Source of the DNA: Chaetomium olivaceum
Lineage: Eukaryota; Ascomycota; Sordariomycetes; Sordariales; Chaetomiaceae
NCBI GenBank assembly: GCA_039881045.1
Contig: JAYWVB010000006.1
Location: 186,001-250,000 of the forward strand
Direction of reading: 5' to 3'
Length of the DNA: 64,000 nt
Positions within the stretch are counted from its first letter, which is position 1; each line of letters opens with the position of its first letter. Both the position numbers and the translations under genes were made by a program. Positions 1 to 11,864 of the stretch are shown here, piece by piece. Below the pieces are notes generated by a model, which was not told the origin of the DNA, ran no database searches, and saw only the letters and a program-made list of their open reading frames with translations.

Positions 1-1037
1 CCAAATGCACTCCCATCGGAGAGCCCGCTCAACCCAGATTACATGGATGACCCCTTCCTAGACCTCCCTCCCCAAGCTTACGCTAACCAACGCCTCTCCC
101 CCATCACCGGTCTACCCTTCAACGTCTCATCTCCCAAAGTCGGCCAACTCTTCAATATTTTCCATCCTTCTGACCCCATATCGTACCGCCTCGAACCCCT
201 CATCTCTCCCATCATGACGACTCTTAAACCCCAGACCCTACCGTACACAAAGAAGTGGATCTTTGGGTCCGTCGCACCACAGGGCCTCACCGGCATCGGC
301 GCCAAAGTAGGCCAGAGTGTTTCCGGCCTTTGGAGCAGTCTCAGTGCGGGCATTGCCAGTAACCTGCTCAACCGCAGCCTCGGGCTCACCAACGAGGACG
401 TGGCCAGGATTACGGCGTCTCAGCAACAGCAACAACAACAACAGCAACAGCAATCACAGCAGCAAAACCCCCCAAGCCCTGGCGCAGGGACCAACGTCTC
501 CGCAGGGGTGATTGCAGACACCAACGCCCTCTCCGAAGCAGAACGCAGCAAAAAGACGGCAGAGCGTATGCGCAAGCTAGCCAGCGGCGCCGCGAACGGT
601 GCTGGTGCCGGGACGCTGATTGATGAGTTGGAGACGCTATTCAGTACATTCCAGAAGAACCGGGCTGATATGGCGAGCAACAATGATGGTGGTAAAGAGT
701 CAGACAAGGGCGCTACTGTGGCGGATTCCGTAACGCTCAACCGGGAGAAGTGGGCGGAGGAGGAGCGTAAGGCGCAGAGGTTGAAGAGGGAAGAGATGAA
801 GATCAGGGCGTTGAACAGGAACGGAAGGGTGGATTATTGTATCCAGGAGTAAGTCCTTGCTTTCATGCCTGCCCACTTTGAGTCTGTGATGGTTGGCTAA
901 CCGGCAGTAGGAGTGTGCTCGACTTCAACCCAATCAACACGATCGCTTCGCACATGAGCTACTGGGCGGACGAGGATGTCAGTCATTTCATGCTGTCGCA
1001 GATTTTGGCAAGCAAGGCGCAGAACCGGCGGGTTTAA
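1..1037 (+). CDS. DDHD-domain phospholipase (PA-PLA1-like), 3' part
   Basis: C-terminal part of an intracellular phospholipase A1-like enzyme that acts on phosphatidic acid or related lipids at membranes. The frame is open from base 1, so the ATG at 43 is internal and the gene starts outside the window. Two exons: 1-848 and 911-1037, with intron 849-910 (GTAAGT...TAG). The FNIFHPSDPISYRLEPLI block and the terminal stretch RVDYCIQE/SVLDFNPINTIASHMSYWADEDV match the conserved end of the DDHD domain. A glutamine-rich tract (CAG/CAA, 421-465) and a low-complexity linker lie between these blocks, as expected for a fungal insertion. Family assignment is secure; substrate is inferred from the family. 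It converges on the reverse gene ending at 1351. Confidence 0.85.
421..465 (+). repeat. CAG/CAA polyglutamine tract
   Basis: In-frame glutamine codons, mixed CAG and CAA, with one interrupting serine, inside the DDHD phospholipase. Likely length-variable between strains. Confidence 0.85.
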
Positions 1038-1350
1038 TTTCCCGGTGTTTGGGTAAGATAGATGGTTTAGACTGGGCGGGTCTCGAGCTGTCATGGCGTT
1101 GTCGGACGACGAAGCGCCAGGCGACGAGGCTTACAATGATGGTTTAGAGAGCGTTAGATACCAACCCACATGGGTGTTGCTTCTTTGTTTAGTTGTCGTA
1201 TCTCGAATTTGCGTCACGCGGCCGTCAACATATCAGGCGTTGAGTCTCGATCGTGACTTTGTCAAAGGCGATATTAACCAATGGCTCGTTGGCATCCGAG
1301 CCAATCCCTTTCTTTTCCCTCCGTACGCCAACAATGCTACCCCTTCACTC
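1038..1350. other. Intergenic region between convergent genes
   Basis: 313 bases between the DDHD gene and the reverse RING/ankyrin gene. I see no gene; it should hold the 3' untranslated regions of both. Confidence 0.6.
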
Positions 1351-2194
1351 TCAGTTAAACAACCCCCCCTCAACCAACCTCGCCCACGGCTGCCCCAGCT
1401 CCAAACACACATCCCCCGCCGTCCGCCCCGCCTCATCCCTCACAAACCTCACATCCTCCCCCTCCCCGCCCCCAGCCCCATCCACCCGCCTCGGCAACCC
1501 CATTGCCAGCGCAACCTGCACCACCGCATCCGGGAAATCCTCCCGCCTCGCCCCGCTCCCCAACCACAACAGCAACCACACCACCCTCCTGCCGCGCCTC
1601 CAGCGCCACGTGCAGCGCGCTCCGCCCGCCGTTGAGCGGGTCCCGCCAGGTGAGCAGCTGTGACGAGGTCAGCTTCGCTACCTCATTCTCTTCCTCCTCC
1701 TCCTCGTCCTCTGAGTCGGGCGAGTCGGCGTCCGTCAGCAGCTCCACCATCCCCTGCATGTCGCCTTCTGATGCCAGCGTGTGCAGCGCCCGGGCGGGGC
1801 GGGCCTCCGGGTGGGCGGTGAGGAAGGATTCTTCGGCGAGGAAGGGGTAGATGTCCAGTGAGGGCTGGACGCCGCCTTCGTTGGTGTAGTGGGTGAGGAT
1901 GATTGGGTTGGTGGTGGGTGTGGGTGGTGCTGGTGCTGAGGAGGAGGAGGAGGAGGAGGATCCCCCGGCCGCTGCCGAGGGGGTGTTGGAGGGGAGCGGG
2001 CGGTTGCAAGATGGGCAGGCGAGGGTGCTGGTTATTGTGGAGGAGTGGAGGAGCAGGCATTGCCAGTGGAAGTGGCAGGCGCAGGGCAGGAGGACGTCGT
2101 CGGGGACGGTCTGCTCGCCGTCCTCGGCGCCGGAGTCTTCCGGGTCGAGGGTTAGGGTGAGAGGGTCGTGGCAAGATTTGCAGGTTTCCGTCAT
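1351..2194 (-). CDS. RING-like/ankyrin protein with one frameshift
   Basis: About 280 residues if one base is removed. The N-terminus has a RING-like zinc-binding pattern (CKSC near residue 5, then CACHFHWQC and CPSC to about residue 60), suggesting an E3-ligase-like fold. A low-complexity serine/proline region and an acidic patch follow. The C-terminal third reads like an ankyrin repeat (RSALHVALEARQE, then VVWLLLWLGSGARREDFP in another frame, ending DEAGRTAGDVCLELGQPWARLVEGGLF). The frame breaks at the CCC run 1584-1586 (GGG on the coding strand): dropping one G joins the two halves exactly. It could be a sequencing error or a real mutation. I know no experimentally assigned function. Confidence 0.6.
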
Positions 2195-2905
2195 GTTGGG
2201 CGTAAGTGAAATCTGATAACCGGGCGAGATGTGACAGTGGGAGTATCCAGTCCTCCAAGCTCTTGTCTGTCGAGAATGTCAGTCGCTGCCTGGAAATATG
2301 GTGAAAGGCAACGCGGCCTTTAGACCTCGTGGGACTTACGTACGGCTAGTGACTATTGAATATCCTAGGTAGGGAACTTTATTTCACTCAATTAGGCAAT
2401 AAACTTTCTCCCAGGTTATGAAGCTATCCACACAATGTCAACCCAAAGGAAAAGGAAATAAATTTCAGTTCCGGATGTTAGCAGTGTACCTTGCTCCACC
2501 GGGTGGATTGCGATGGAAACCCACTGAGTTGATGCCAAGAAAGGGTTGCCAATTAACAATGACTCTTGTTGAAGAACGGGGGATGCCTGAAGCTTGATTG
2601 GGCGGTTACGCAATCCTGCTGGGGCTTGGTTTGACACCTGGTCGGATTACATCAGTCCCCTGGGGAGGGCGCCCCTCTACCCCCGCCAACCCAACTCGGA
2701 TGAGCAAGCTGCGGCAGCCTCCTAAAGAGACAAAAGGACAGGATTCCGACTGCCATTCCCCGCTGACTCCCTTTTTGTTTGCTTCGCCTTGCGCACCAGA
2801 TCTATCTACAACGAACCATCCCCCATTGCCTAGTTGCGCCGGGGGCTATCATTGCCGAGCACCGTCAGACGATCTGCACAACAGCTTTGCGAAATCGCGC
2901 CCGTC
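2195..2905. other. Shared upstream region, RING/ankyrin gene and fimbrin
   Basis: 711 bases between two divergent start codons. It must hold both promoters. A TCCTAGGTAGG motif at about 2363-2373 is of a kind scattered in sordariomycete intergenic DNA. No gene seen. Confidence 0.55.
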
Positions 2906-5087
2906 ATGAACGTCCTCAAGCTCCAGAGGTAAGTAAGCCTTGCGCAGCTCGACTGCAATTCATATGGCGCGACTTTTCTACCATACCCGGCTCTAACATC
3001 CCTCGCCAGGAAATTTCCTCAATTCCAACAGAACGACATCTTTAGCCTCGCCGACGCCTTCCGCAAGCTCGATGTTGACGACAAGGGGTACATTGACGAG
3101 GCTACTGCTATCAAAGCCACGCAAACAAGCGAGCGTCAGCCTTATGATGTAGTCCGTCAGGCACTGAAGGATGTTGAACTTGATTCTTCCAGGCGAGTCG
3201 AGCTGGAAGACTACGTCGGGGTACGTCCAGATTCTCCCGATCCCCAAGCTCCACAAGCTGCTGCTAGGTTGAACACGTCTCTACAAAGTCCGAATGGCTG
3301 ACTTGTCTTTCAGCTTGTTGCAAAGCTTCGCGACTCTCCGGCGGGATCTCGGGGAGTTTCGGCCGCTGCCGCCGCCTCACCAGCCGCCGTCATCTCCCAG
3401 CGAACCGGTGGTGGCCACTCTTCCAAAGGCAGCATCGGCGGTAGCGGCAAGATCTTTGTGCAAGGGTCGAACTCTAACATCACTCACACCATCAACGAAG
3501 ATGAGCGCACCGAATTCACCCGCCACATCAATGCCGTCCTGGCCGGCGACCCCGACATTGGCGCCCGGTTGCCGTTCCCCACAGACACATTCGAGATGTT
3601 CGACGAATGCAAGGATGGTCTAGTGCTCGCCAAGCTCATCAACGACAGCGTCCCCGACACGATCGATGAGCGTGTGCTCAACATCCCCGGGAGGAAGATC
3701 AAGTCGCTCAATGCTTTCCACATGAGCGAAAACAACAACATCGTCATCGAGTCGGCGAAGGGTATCGGCTGTTCGGTGGTCAATATTGGCAGTGGGGATA
3801 TCATCGAGGTCCGGGAGCATCTTATTCTTGGACTGATCTGGCAGGTCATCCGCCGCGGTCTCTTGGGCAAGATCGACATCAAGCTGCATCCCGAACTATA
3901 CCGGCTGCTCGAGGAGGATGAGACCCTGGAGCAGTTCCTGCGCCTTCCCCCAGAGCAGATCCTCCTCCGGTGGTTCAACTACCACCTCAAGGCCGCCAAC
4001 TGGCCCAGGAGGGTACAGAACTTCTCGACCGACGTGAAGGACGCCGAAAACTACACTGTCTTGTTGGCACAGATCGGACATGAATATGGTTGCACTCGGG
4101 GCCCTCTACAGACCCGGGACCTGCACCAGCGGGCGGAAGAGGTCCTTCAGAATGCTGACAGTCTGGGCTGCCGGAAGTTTTTGACTCCCTCCTCGCTCGT
4201 GGCCGGTAACCCCAAGCTCAACCTCGCGTTCGTCGCCAACCTCTTCAACACACACCCCGCCCTCGACCCCATCACCGAGGAGGACAAGATTGAGGTGGAA
4301 GACTTTGACGCGGAAGGAGAGCGCGAGGCCCGCGTGTTCACGCTGTGGCTCAACAGCTTGGATGTGCAGCCAGCCGTCCAGTCCTTCTTCGACGACCTTT
4401 GCGACGGCACCATCCTAATGCAAGCGTACGACAAGGTTATCAAGGGCTCGGTCAACTGGCGGGGCGTCAACAAACGACCGGCGAACGGCGGTGAAATGTC
4501 ACGGTTCAAGGCGGTCGAGAACACAAACTACGCTATTGAGCTCGGCAAGCAGAACGGCTTCTCGCTGGTTGGCATCCAGGGCGCCGACATCACAGACGGG
4601 CAGCGCAAGCTCACACTGGGACTGGTCTGGCAACTAATGCGCAAGGACATCACCCTAACGCTCAAGGGCCTAGCGCAGCGCCTCGGCAAGCGCGAGATCA
4701 CCGACGCCGAGATGGTCCGCTGGGCCAACGAAATGAGCCGCAAGGGCGGTCGCAACTCGAGCATCCGCTCTTTCAAGGACCCGGCTATCGGCACGGGCAT
4801 CTTCTTGTTGGATGTGCTCAGCGGTATGAAGAGCAGCTATGTCGACTACGACCTGGTGACGGACGGCCGCACCGACGAAGACGCCTATTTGAATGCTAAG
4901 CTTAGCATCAGCATTGCGAGAAAGATGGGGGCGACCATCTGGCTCGTGCCCGAGGATATCTGCCAAGTCCGCGCCCGCCTGGTGACGACGTTTATTGGTG
5001 AGTTTGACCCATGTCTATGAGGATTGAGGATGAGAGGCTGACAATTTCACAGGATCGTTGATGGCGACGCATGAGAAGATGCAGTAG
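2906..5087 (+). CDS. SAC6: Fimbrin (plastin), actin-bundling protein
   Basis: Actin cross-linker of endocytic patches and cytokinetic structures. Four exons: 2906-2928, 3010-3220, 3314-4997, 5053-5087; introns are GT-AG; product 650 aa, the usual fungal length. The 23-base first exon ends inside an AGG codon. Residues about 8-78 form the N-terminal EF-hand headpiece (FRKLDVDDKGYIDE). Residues about 138-640 carry four calponin-homology domains in two actin-binding pairs (for example FDECKDGLVLAKLINDSVPD and ADITDGQRKLTLGLVWQLMR). The last exon adds only SLMATHEKMQ. The 1.7-kb third exon has no frame disturbance. Divergent from the RING/ankyrin gene, tandem with tyrosyl-tRNA synthetase. Confidence 0.96.
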
Positions 5088-5736
5088 GTGGTGTAACAAC
5101 GTTTCCATGGTAGACGGGGGCGGCAGGTTGGTTCCAGGAAAAGTTGAGTGCGCAACGGGGCCCATGATTCTTTCTATCCGTCTATGGGTGTGTTCCAGCA
5201 GGTTGATTTCCTTGTGCAGTCGAAGCCTTGAGGCAGTGACGCCCCAATTCAAGATTTACTTTGTATTTGAACCGGTCGTTTCAACAAGCGGACGGACTTG
5301 TTGTGTTCATTTATGTGTTTGCTTTGCGAGTTAACCTTCCTGGTCACTTCTCATTTGCCTTCCATTCTCTCTGTAAAAAAATTACATATCCCGCTAAAGA
5401 CGGTTGGACGGTTACTATTTTGAGAAAACGAATGCTTTTCGACGGTTCACTGCCCCAGGTCTGAGTCGTCTGACATGTTGCCCCCTTAAGGATTCTTCAG
5501 CCCTGTACTATGGCCCTCAGGGTTCACAGTGGACCCCTGAAAAAGGCGGTAATTGGCGGCAGTATGGATGTTCCCTGACAACCCCGCCACCCTCCGCCGC
5601 CGAGAGTTGGTTGCCCCACCAAATGTTTTGAGTCAACGGTTTGGGGCCACCTTTTTTAACCGGATGAGTCTGACTTGGAAGAGAATTGTGCTCTGACAAT
5701 CACTTTTTACACTCTTTGCAAAAAAGGCAGGACACA
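5088..5736. other. Intergenic region, fimbrin to tyrosyl-tRNA synthetase
   Basis: 649 bases holding the fimbrin 3' end and the promoter/leader of the next gene. I see nothing else. Confidence 0.5.
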
Positions 5737-7027
5737 ATGGCGGCCGCGGACTCAGACAAGCGATTTGCTCTCATCAAGGAGAACCTCGCCGAGGTGTTGA
5801 ACGAGGAGATCATCAAGAAGATCCTCGATGAGGGGCAACATCCCAAAATCTACTGGGGTATGTGACAGGTGTTGGTGGTAGCCCGGTCTCCTCCTTACTG
5901 GCGATATTAACAGTCCGCGTTCAGGAACCGCAACAACAGGCCGCCCACACTGTGGCTACTTCGTTCCCGCCATCAAGATCGCCCAGTTCCTCGCCGCCGG
6001 CTGCGATGTGACCATCCTCCTCGCCGACATCCACGGCTTCCTCGACAACCTCAAGGCGCCCCTCGAGCTGGTCATGCATCGCGCCGAGTTCTACCGCCAC
6101 GTCATTATCACCACCCTCCAGGCCATCGGCGTGTCGACCGAGAAGCTGCGGGTCGTGCTCGGCAGCTCGTACCAGAAGAGCCCGGAGTATGTCATGGACG
6201 TCTACAAGATGGCCTCGCTCATCTCGGAGCACGATGCGAAAAAGGCCGGCGCCGAGGTCGTCAAACAGACGGATAACGCGCCCATGAGCGGCCTGCTGTA
6301 CCCCATCCTGCAGGTGCTGGACGAGCAGTACCTGGACTGTGATGCGCAGTTTGGTGGTATGGACCAGCGGAAGCTGTTCACGGCGGCGAAGGAATGGTTG
6401 CCGAAGTTGGGCTACCGCGAGCGTGCCCACTTGCTAAACCCCATGGTTCCTGGGTTGCATGGCGGCAAGATGAGCTCCAGTGACCCGGATAGCAAGATTG
6501 ATTTGCTCGATACGCCGGAAACGGTGGCTAAGAAGATCAAGAAGGCGCATGCCGCGCCGCAGGTTGTCGAGGAGAACGGGCTAATCTCTTTTATTGAGTT
6601 CGTTTTGCTACCTGCGGCGCGCCTCCGCGGGAATGGGGAGTTCCGTGTTGAGCGTGAGCGGGATGGGTTGGAGCCGCTCGTCTACACTGAGGCGGAGAAG
6701 ATTCGTGAGGATTACAAGAACGATGTGGTGAGTTTCTCGTTGGTCGTGGACATGCGCATGCAGGAACTAACCCAGCTGCAGTTGACACCACAACTCCTCA
6801 AACCCGCTGTCGCGAAGGAGCTCAGTGCGCTCCTAGCTCCCATCCAAGCGGCATTCCAGGCCTCTAAGGAGTGGCAAGAGATCGCCGAGAAGGCCTACCC
6901 ACCACCCCCGAAGAAGGAGAAGAAGGTCAAGAACAAGGGGACACGCTACCCTGGGGGTGCTAATGAGCCGGCTGAAGGAAAAGACAAGGAACTGCCCGTC
7001 AGGCCAAATGAGCAGACCCCTAACTGA
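5737..7027 (+). CDS. TYS1: Tyrosyl-tRNA synthetase, cytosolic
   Basis: Class I aminoacyl-tRNA synthetase that charges tRNA-Tyr. Exons 5737-5857, 5925-6727 and 6782-7027 give 389 aa, the normal fungal length. Motifs: the HIGH-equivalent in WGTATTGRPHCGYFVP (about residue 40-55), FLDNLKAPLELVMHRAEFY, and the KMSKS-equivalent GGKMSSSDPDSKIDLLD (about residue 220). The C-terminal tail is lysine-rich (KKEKKVKNKGTRYPGG), as in eukaryotic enzymes. Intron 6728-6781 is 54 nt, contains no stop and keeps frame. Splicing it out restores YKNDV/LTPQLLKPAV, so I treat it as a true intron. No mitochondrial presequence is visible. Confidence 0.95.
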
Positions 7028-7876
7028 TTTGCTAAATGGTATGTAATGATACCCGGGCTGCTATGTCTCGGAAGATGGAACCTCCTGGGACATATGTGTG
7101 ACGATGGTCCGAGAGAGGCGCAACGGATGACTGTGTATGGACTTTTGGCCCACCTTTTAAAGTCAGGACATGGAGGTGGGCTTCACTAGGCTTCGGCATA
7201 CTGTGTTTATTTCGATATTTGCCATAGAGCGTTGTCAGTTAGCCGTGGTGTTGTTCTAACGGGGCGTTGAAAGACTTGAAGTTGGCGAGTTGAGTTGCAT
7301 CGAAGAACCCACAATGCATATGCCTACCTGACCTTTCGTGACGTCAGGGGCAACACTCCCCATGCTCAACCCCAACCCTTTGGGTTCTTTTGGAGAAAGC
7401 CCCAACTTCAGTCGGAGTTTCGACTTCTCGATTCTCCGATCCCGACTCATTGCTTCAGTCAGCCCCGCTTACTTATAGGTTGCCACATAAATCGGTCTTC
7501 GGGTTCTACACATGTTCCGTATCTCCAGGGGATCAACAAGCCAGACATCCGCCACCCTTTGCTGTCGCTCTTGTCTTTCGTAATGATGGAGTGTTCTGAT
7601 CCGTTGAATCCGGCAGTGCAAGGGATTGATATTGTGGTTGGCTCATCGATGTAACATGAACCAATGTCAGACGGTAAAAATGTCTTTGGGGCTCACTCCT
7701 CTTGTGAACCAGCTCCTCTTGAGCGTTCGTCAGATTAACACCACCAACGAAACAATTACATCAATTTGCGCCGTTTAGACGCCCAATACTTGCGCCAAAT
7801 TGTGTCAGCGACGCATTGATGGTTGTACCTAATTGTTCGTCGGATCTATTCGCCGCTCTTCCGCCGTTCACCCACC
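7028..7876. other. Intergenic region upstream of sterol O-acyltransferase
   Basis: 849 bases between two forward genes. Short open frames here show no recognisable domain. It should contain the synthetase 3' UTR and the acyltransferase promoter. Confidence 0.5.
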
Positions 7877-10062
7877 ATGGGCCGGACAGGGGAACAGCGC
7901 GCTAACGGCGCCGGCTCCGAGGCCGGGACCGGGGCCGGGACCAGATCCGGATCCACCAACGGCATGGATGCCGGCACGGCTCAGGCGCACGGCAATGGAT
8001 TTTCGTCTTCATCAAACAGTACCCTGCCTGTGTTACGAAACATCTCACGGAAGGTGGAGGACCCAGAAGAGCTGGGTCGGAATTCCGAAGCCGCGAGCCA
8101 CAATGGACACCACGACTCATCGGGCAGCTCACCGAATGGTGTCACGGCGAGAAGACGGAAGACACCAGACCTTCACCCCGTAGAAGACACAACAGCAACA
8201 ACACCACCACCATCCACATCCCTCACTTCCTCCGATACCACTCAAACCCCCCACCACCGCAAGCCCGCCAACAACCACCACCACCACCACCACCACCACA
8301 GCAGCAGCAGCAGCAGCCACAGCAGCAAAAAAAAATTCACCACCCCGGTCTTCACGCACGCCTTCTCAACCTTCGACCGGCAGAACCCACACGCCGCCAA
8401 CTCCCCCTTCCACGGCTTCTTCACCTTATTCTGGATGGCCGTGTTCCTGTTCGTCGTCAAGATCGCCGCCGACAACTGGCGCCGCCACGGCAGCATCCTG
8501 GGCACCAACGAGATTATGCGGGGCATGTTTGGGTGCAAGACCGAGGTGCTGGTGTTGTTGGTGGCGGATGGGGTGATGTGCGGGATTACGGGGGTCGGGT
8601 GGGTGGTGCAAGGGTTGGTGGTGAGGAGGGGGTGGGTGGATTGGGATGGGGGCGGTTGGGTGCTGCAGAATGTGAGCTTCCTTTTTTTTTTTTTTCTCTT
8701 CCTCCTGTTTTTGGTTCCCCGTATTCTTGGTCTTGGGGGCCTGTTGTTGGCGGCATGGTGAGCGGTTGATAAACGGTGCTAATGAAAGTGGGTGTAGATT
8801 TGGCAGACTGCCTTCATCGGCGGCGTAGTTGGTTTCACGAGGTTGAGGGACTGGCCGTGGACGCATACGGTGTTTTTTGTCCTCCATGGCCTGGTCATGC
8901 TCATGAAGCAGCACTCGTATGCGTTTTATAACGGGCATCTGAGCTCCGTGTACAAACAGCGCCAGCTGTTGCTGCGTAAACTCAAGGAGTTGGAACGGAT
9001 CTCGCCCGTCACTTCCCCGTCAGCGACTGGGCCACACGCGGCGGATATCGACACGGCGCATCTCGCCAAGGCTCCGTCTGCGAGAGAGAGGCGGCAGTCC
9101 CTACCGCATGAGAATATTTTGGATGTCGGGAGGATTGTTGCGGCCATTGACTCGCGCGAGCCGCTCGACGGAGAACAGGTGCACGTCTTTGAGCGGGTGC
9201 TGAAGTGGGAGGTGGATGCGCTGTCGGACGAGCTCAGGGGCAAGTCGACAAAGCCGGGCCGTGAGTACCCCAACAACCTGACTCTGTGCAACCACTACGA
9301 GTACATTGTCCTGCCGACGGTGGTTTACGAGCTCGAGTACCCGCGCTCCAACTCTATCAACTGGTACTACGCCGCCGAAAAGGCCGCGGCCTGCTTCGGC
9401 ATCATCTTTGTGATGATCATGATCTCACAGGCCTTCATTTACCCCGTCGTCATGACCACGGTGCGCATGAAGGAGGAGGGTGTTCCGTTGGCCGGCCGGT
9501 TCCGCGAGTTCCCATGGATGCTGCTGGACCTGGTCTTCCCATTCTTGATGGAGTACTTGCTGACGTGGTACCTCATCTGGGAGACCATCCTCAACTTCCT
9601 GGCGGAGCTGACCTACTTTGCGGACCGTAGCTTCTACGACGCGTGGTGGAATTGTGTCTCGTGGGACCAATTCGCGCGGGACTGGAACCGCCCCGTGCAC
9701 AACTTCCTGCTGCGGCATGTCTATCACAGTTCCATCTCGGCCATGAAAGTCGACAAACATACGGCCACCCTTATCACCTTTTTCTTGTCCGCATGTGTCC
9801 ACGAACTGGTTATGTGGTGTATCTTCAAGAAGCTGAGGGGTTACTTGCTAATTTTGCAGATGTGCCAGCTACCGGTGAGTTTCCTGCAGAGAGGATTCTG
9901 GTGTTGCCATTGTTGATGAGGTGCTAACTCGGTGTAAAACAGTTGGTGAGGCTCAGCCGGACGAAATGGCTCCGGAACCGGGCAACACTCGGAAATGTCA
10001 TCTTCTGGTTGGGTATTTTCACGGGACCCAGTGTCCTTTGTAGCCTGTACTTGATCTTGTGA
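7877..10062 (+). CDS. ARE2: Sterol O-acyltransferase (ACAT/ARE type, MBOAT family)
   Basis: Multi-pass ER enzyme that esterifies sterol with acyl-CoA for lipid droplets. Exons 7877-8671, 8798-9874 and 9943-10062 give 663 aa. The start is the ATG in CCACCATGG. The first ~165 residues are a disordered Ser/Gly/Thr leader with an eight-histidine run and a serine run (around residues 130-150). Membrane segments then begin (HGFFTLFWMAVFLFVVKIAA). Family signatures: RSFYDAWWNC (about residue 543, the FYxDWWN motif) and SACVHELVMW (about residue 595), whose histidine is the expected active-site residue. The intron at 8672 contains a T-run and a GCTAATG branch site. Assignment to ARE1 versus ARE2 is arbitrary. 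Confidence 0.93.
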
Positions 10063-10646
10063 TTGTGAATTTGGAATTTGGAAACGATGCAAAACTAGAC
10101 AATATCAACATAAAATTAGCATAATAGCCCATGATATACGTTCAGGCGGGTAGGGTGCCAAGAATTGGAAATTTTGACTTCCATGCGGTTCCAAATGCGA
10201 ACTCAAACCCCAAAGCGTTCAAGGGTCGTTCTTTGGTTCAAGGACTCGGGCAACTTGCTGCAGTTATCCTGCACGAGAGAGGTGACTCGGCTGCATTTCT
10301 TGGCATGACACGCGCTGCCTTTCGGGAACCCAATGGTCGCGCTGACATAAAGGTGGATCCCCTAGCCTAGGCTTCTTTTGGGACCTGCCATTCCACTTTC
10401 TCCGAACATTCCACCTCTCACCTCCATCAACCTCTTCGGAATCCATCAAACCATCATCGAGTGGTGGCTCTTCTTGGTTGTTTTTTTGCCTGCCAAGCAC
10501 TGCCATTGTTCAATCTGGTGGCAAACACGCCCTGTTCTCGGGGAAACTGCACAGAGTTCAAGGAGCCTAATTCCACCGTCGCGCTCACTTGATTCGTTTT
10601 TCTTCAGACAACCTCTACCACTTTTCCCATCAATCATCAACCCGTC
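10063..10646. other. Intergenic region upstream of the SR protein gene
   Basis: 584 bases holding the acyltransferase 3' end and the promoter of the next gene. No gene or clear element seen. Confidence 0.5.
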
Positions 10647-11864
10647 ATGTCTCGCAACGGAACCACCCTTTACGTGTCCGGCTTCAGCCACGGCACTCGC
10701 GCGCGCGACCTTGCGTACGAATTCGAGCGGTACGTTTAACACCACACGGCGATGGCTCGATCAACCAACATCGAGCTCGGTCCTCGATTACCTTCCTCTT
10801 GCCGTCCTCCCCCTCCTACGTCTCCCCTCCTCGTCGTCGCGCTCCCTCGCCCTCCTCCCTTCCATACATCCTCGCCGCCGTCGCTCTCACTACTCCGCGC
10901 CCGGTGATTCGCTCGAGGCTCCGGATCTCGTGCCCTCGCCCCCCTTCCTCCCTTCGATCGAGCGGCCGGCGAAGACATAAACAAAATCCATTTGTTGCAT
11001 CGGGCGAGCAACCTGCCAAGAGCAGCATATATTTTGGAGTTTGACCGCGCGCGGCTAGCAAAATAAACCTCCTCCTGAGCATCCTGTGTTATTTGTCAAG
11101 GTGCTGACAAGCTGGATTGATTTAGCTACGGCCGTCTGGTCCGTTGTGACATCCCGGCTCCGCGGTCCGCTAGCAGCAGGCTGTGAGTTGTGCCCGTTAT
11201 TTGATTTTGCGATAACAACAGCACCCCTAACTATCGTTCCCAGGTTTGCTTTCGTGGAGTACGAGGATCGCCGCGATGCGGATGACGCGTATCATGATAT
11301 GCACAACAAGCGCATCGGTCGCGACGATGTGCTGAAGATCGAGGTATGCCTTGGACGTCACCGCCTATTCAACCAAATCAGTGTATTGATTTCGCTTTAG
11401 TGGGCTCGTACCCCGCCTTCCGCTTCGTGGCGGTTCGACCGTAGCGAACGGGAGCGTGGACCGCGCCGCTCTTCTCCACGCCGTCGTTCGCCGAGCCCGC
11501 GTCGTCGCGACTACTCGCCCAGGAAGGACGATCGCCGTGACCGCGACCGGGACCGTGACTACGACCGTGATCGCCGCGACACCCGCGACCGCTCGCGCAG
11601 CCCTGATCGGTACGTGTCGTTCTAGCCCATACCACGACCACTAACATGCTCATGCCGGCCCAGCGATCGGGACCGTGACACCAAGGACGACCGTGACCGT
11701 GACGAGCGCGACCGTCGCGAGAACGGCGCGAATGGGGACGACAGGAAGCGTATGTTTTCTCTAGTTATCCGCACAAATAAGGCAGGCGATATCTGACAAA
11801 AAAAAATGCAGCCATCGACAGCCCCGAACGGCCGGCCCACGACGACCTCGATGTCGCCGAATGA
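10647..11864 (+). CDS. SR-type splicing factor with one RRM
   Basis: Nuclear RNA-binding protein of the serine/arginine-rich class, expected to act in pre-mRNA splicing. Six exons: 10647-10729, 11126-11182, 11244-11343, 11401-11609, 11664-11749, 11812-11864; 195 aa. The N-terminal RRM spans residues about 6-82, with RNP2 (LYVSGF) and RNP1 (LFAFVEYE). The tail starts with RSSPRRRSPSPRRRDYSPRK and continues mainly as Arg-Asp dipeptides (DRDRDRDYDRDRR), so it is more an RD than a pure RS domain. The first intron is long (396 nt), a common site of regulated splicing in SR genes; that role here is inference. It resembles single-RRM factors such as S. pombe Srp1. Confidence 0.87.

Noticed and set aside
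1093..1635. 180-codon forward open frame and overlapping 136-codon frame
   Set aside because: They lie opposite the RING/ankyrin gene and are proline/arginine-rich with no domain, a mirror effect of GC-rich coding DNA.
8426..8938. 170-codon reverse frame rich in His and Pro
   Set aside because: Antisense to the sterol O-acyltransferase; no motif.
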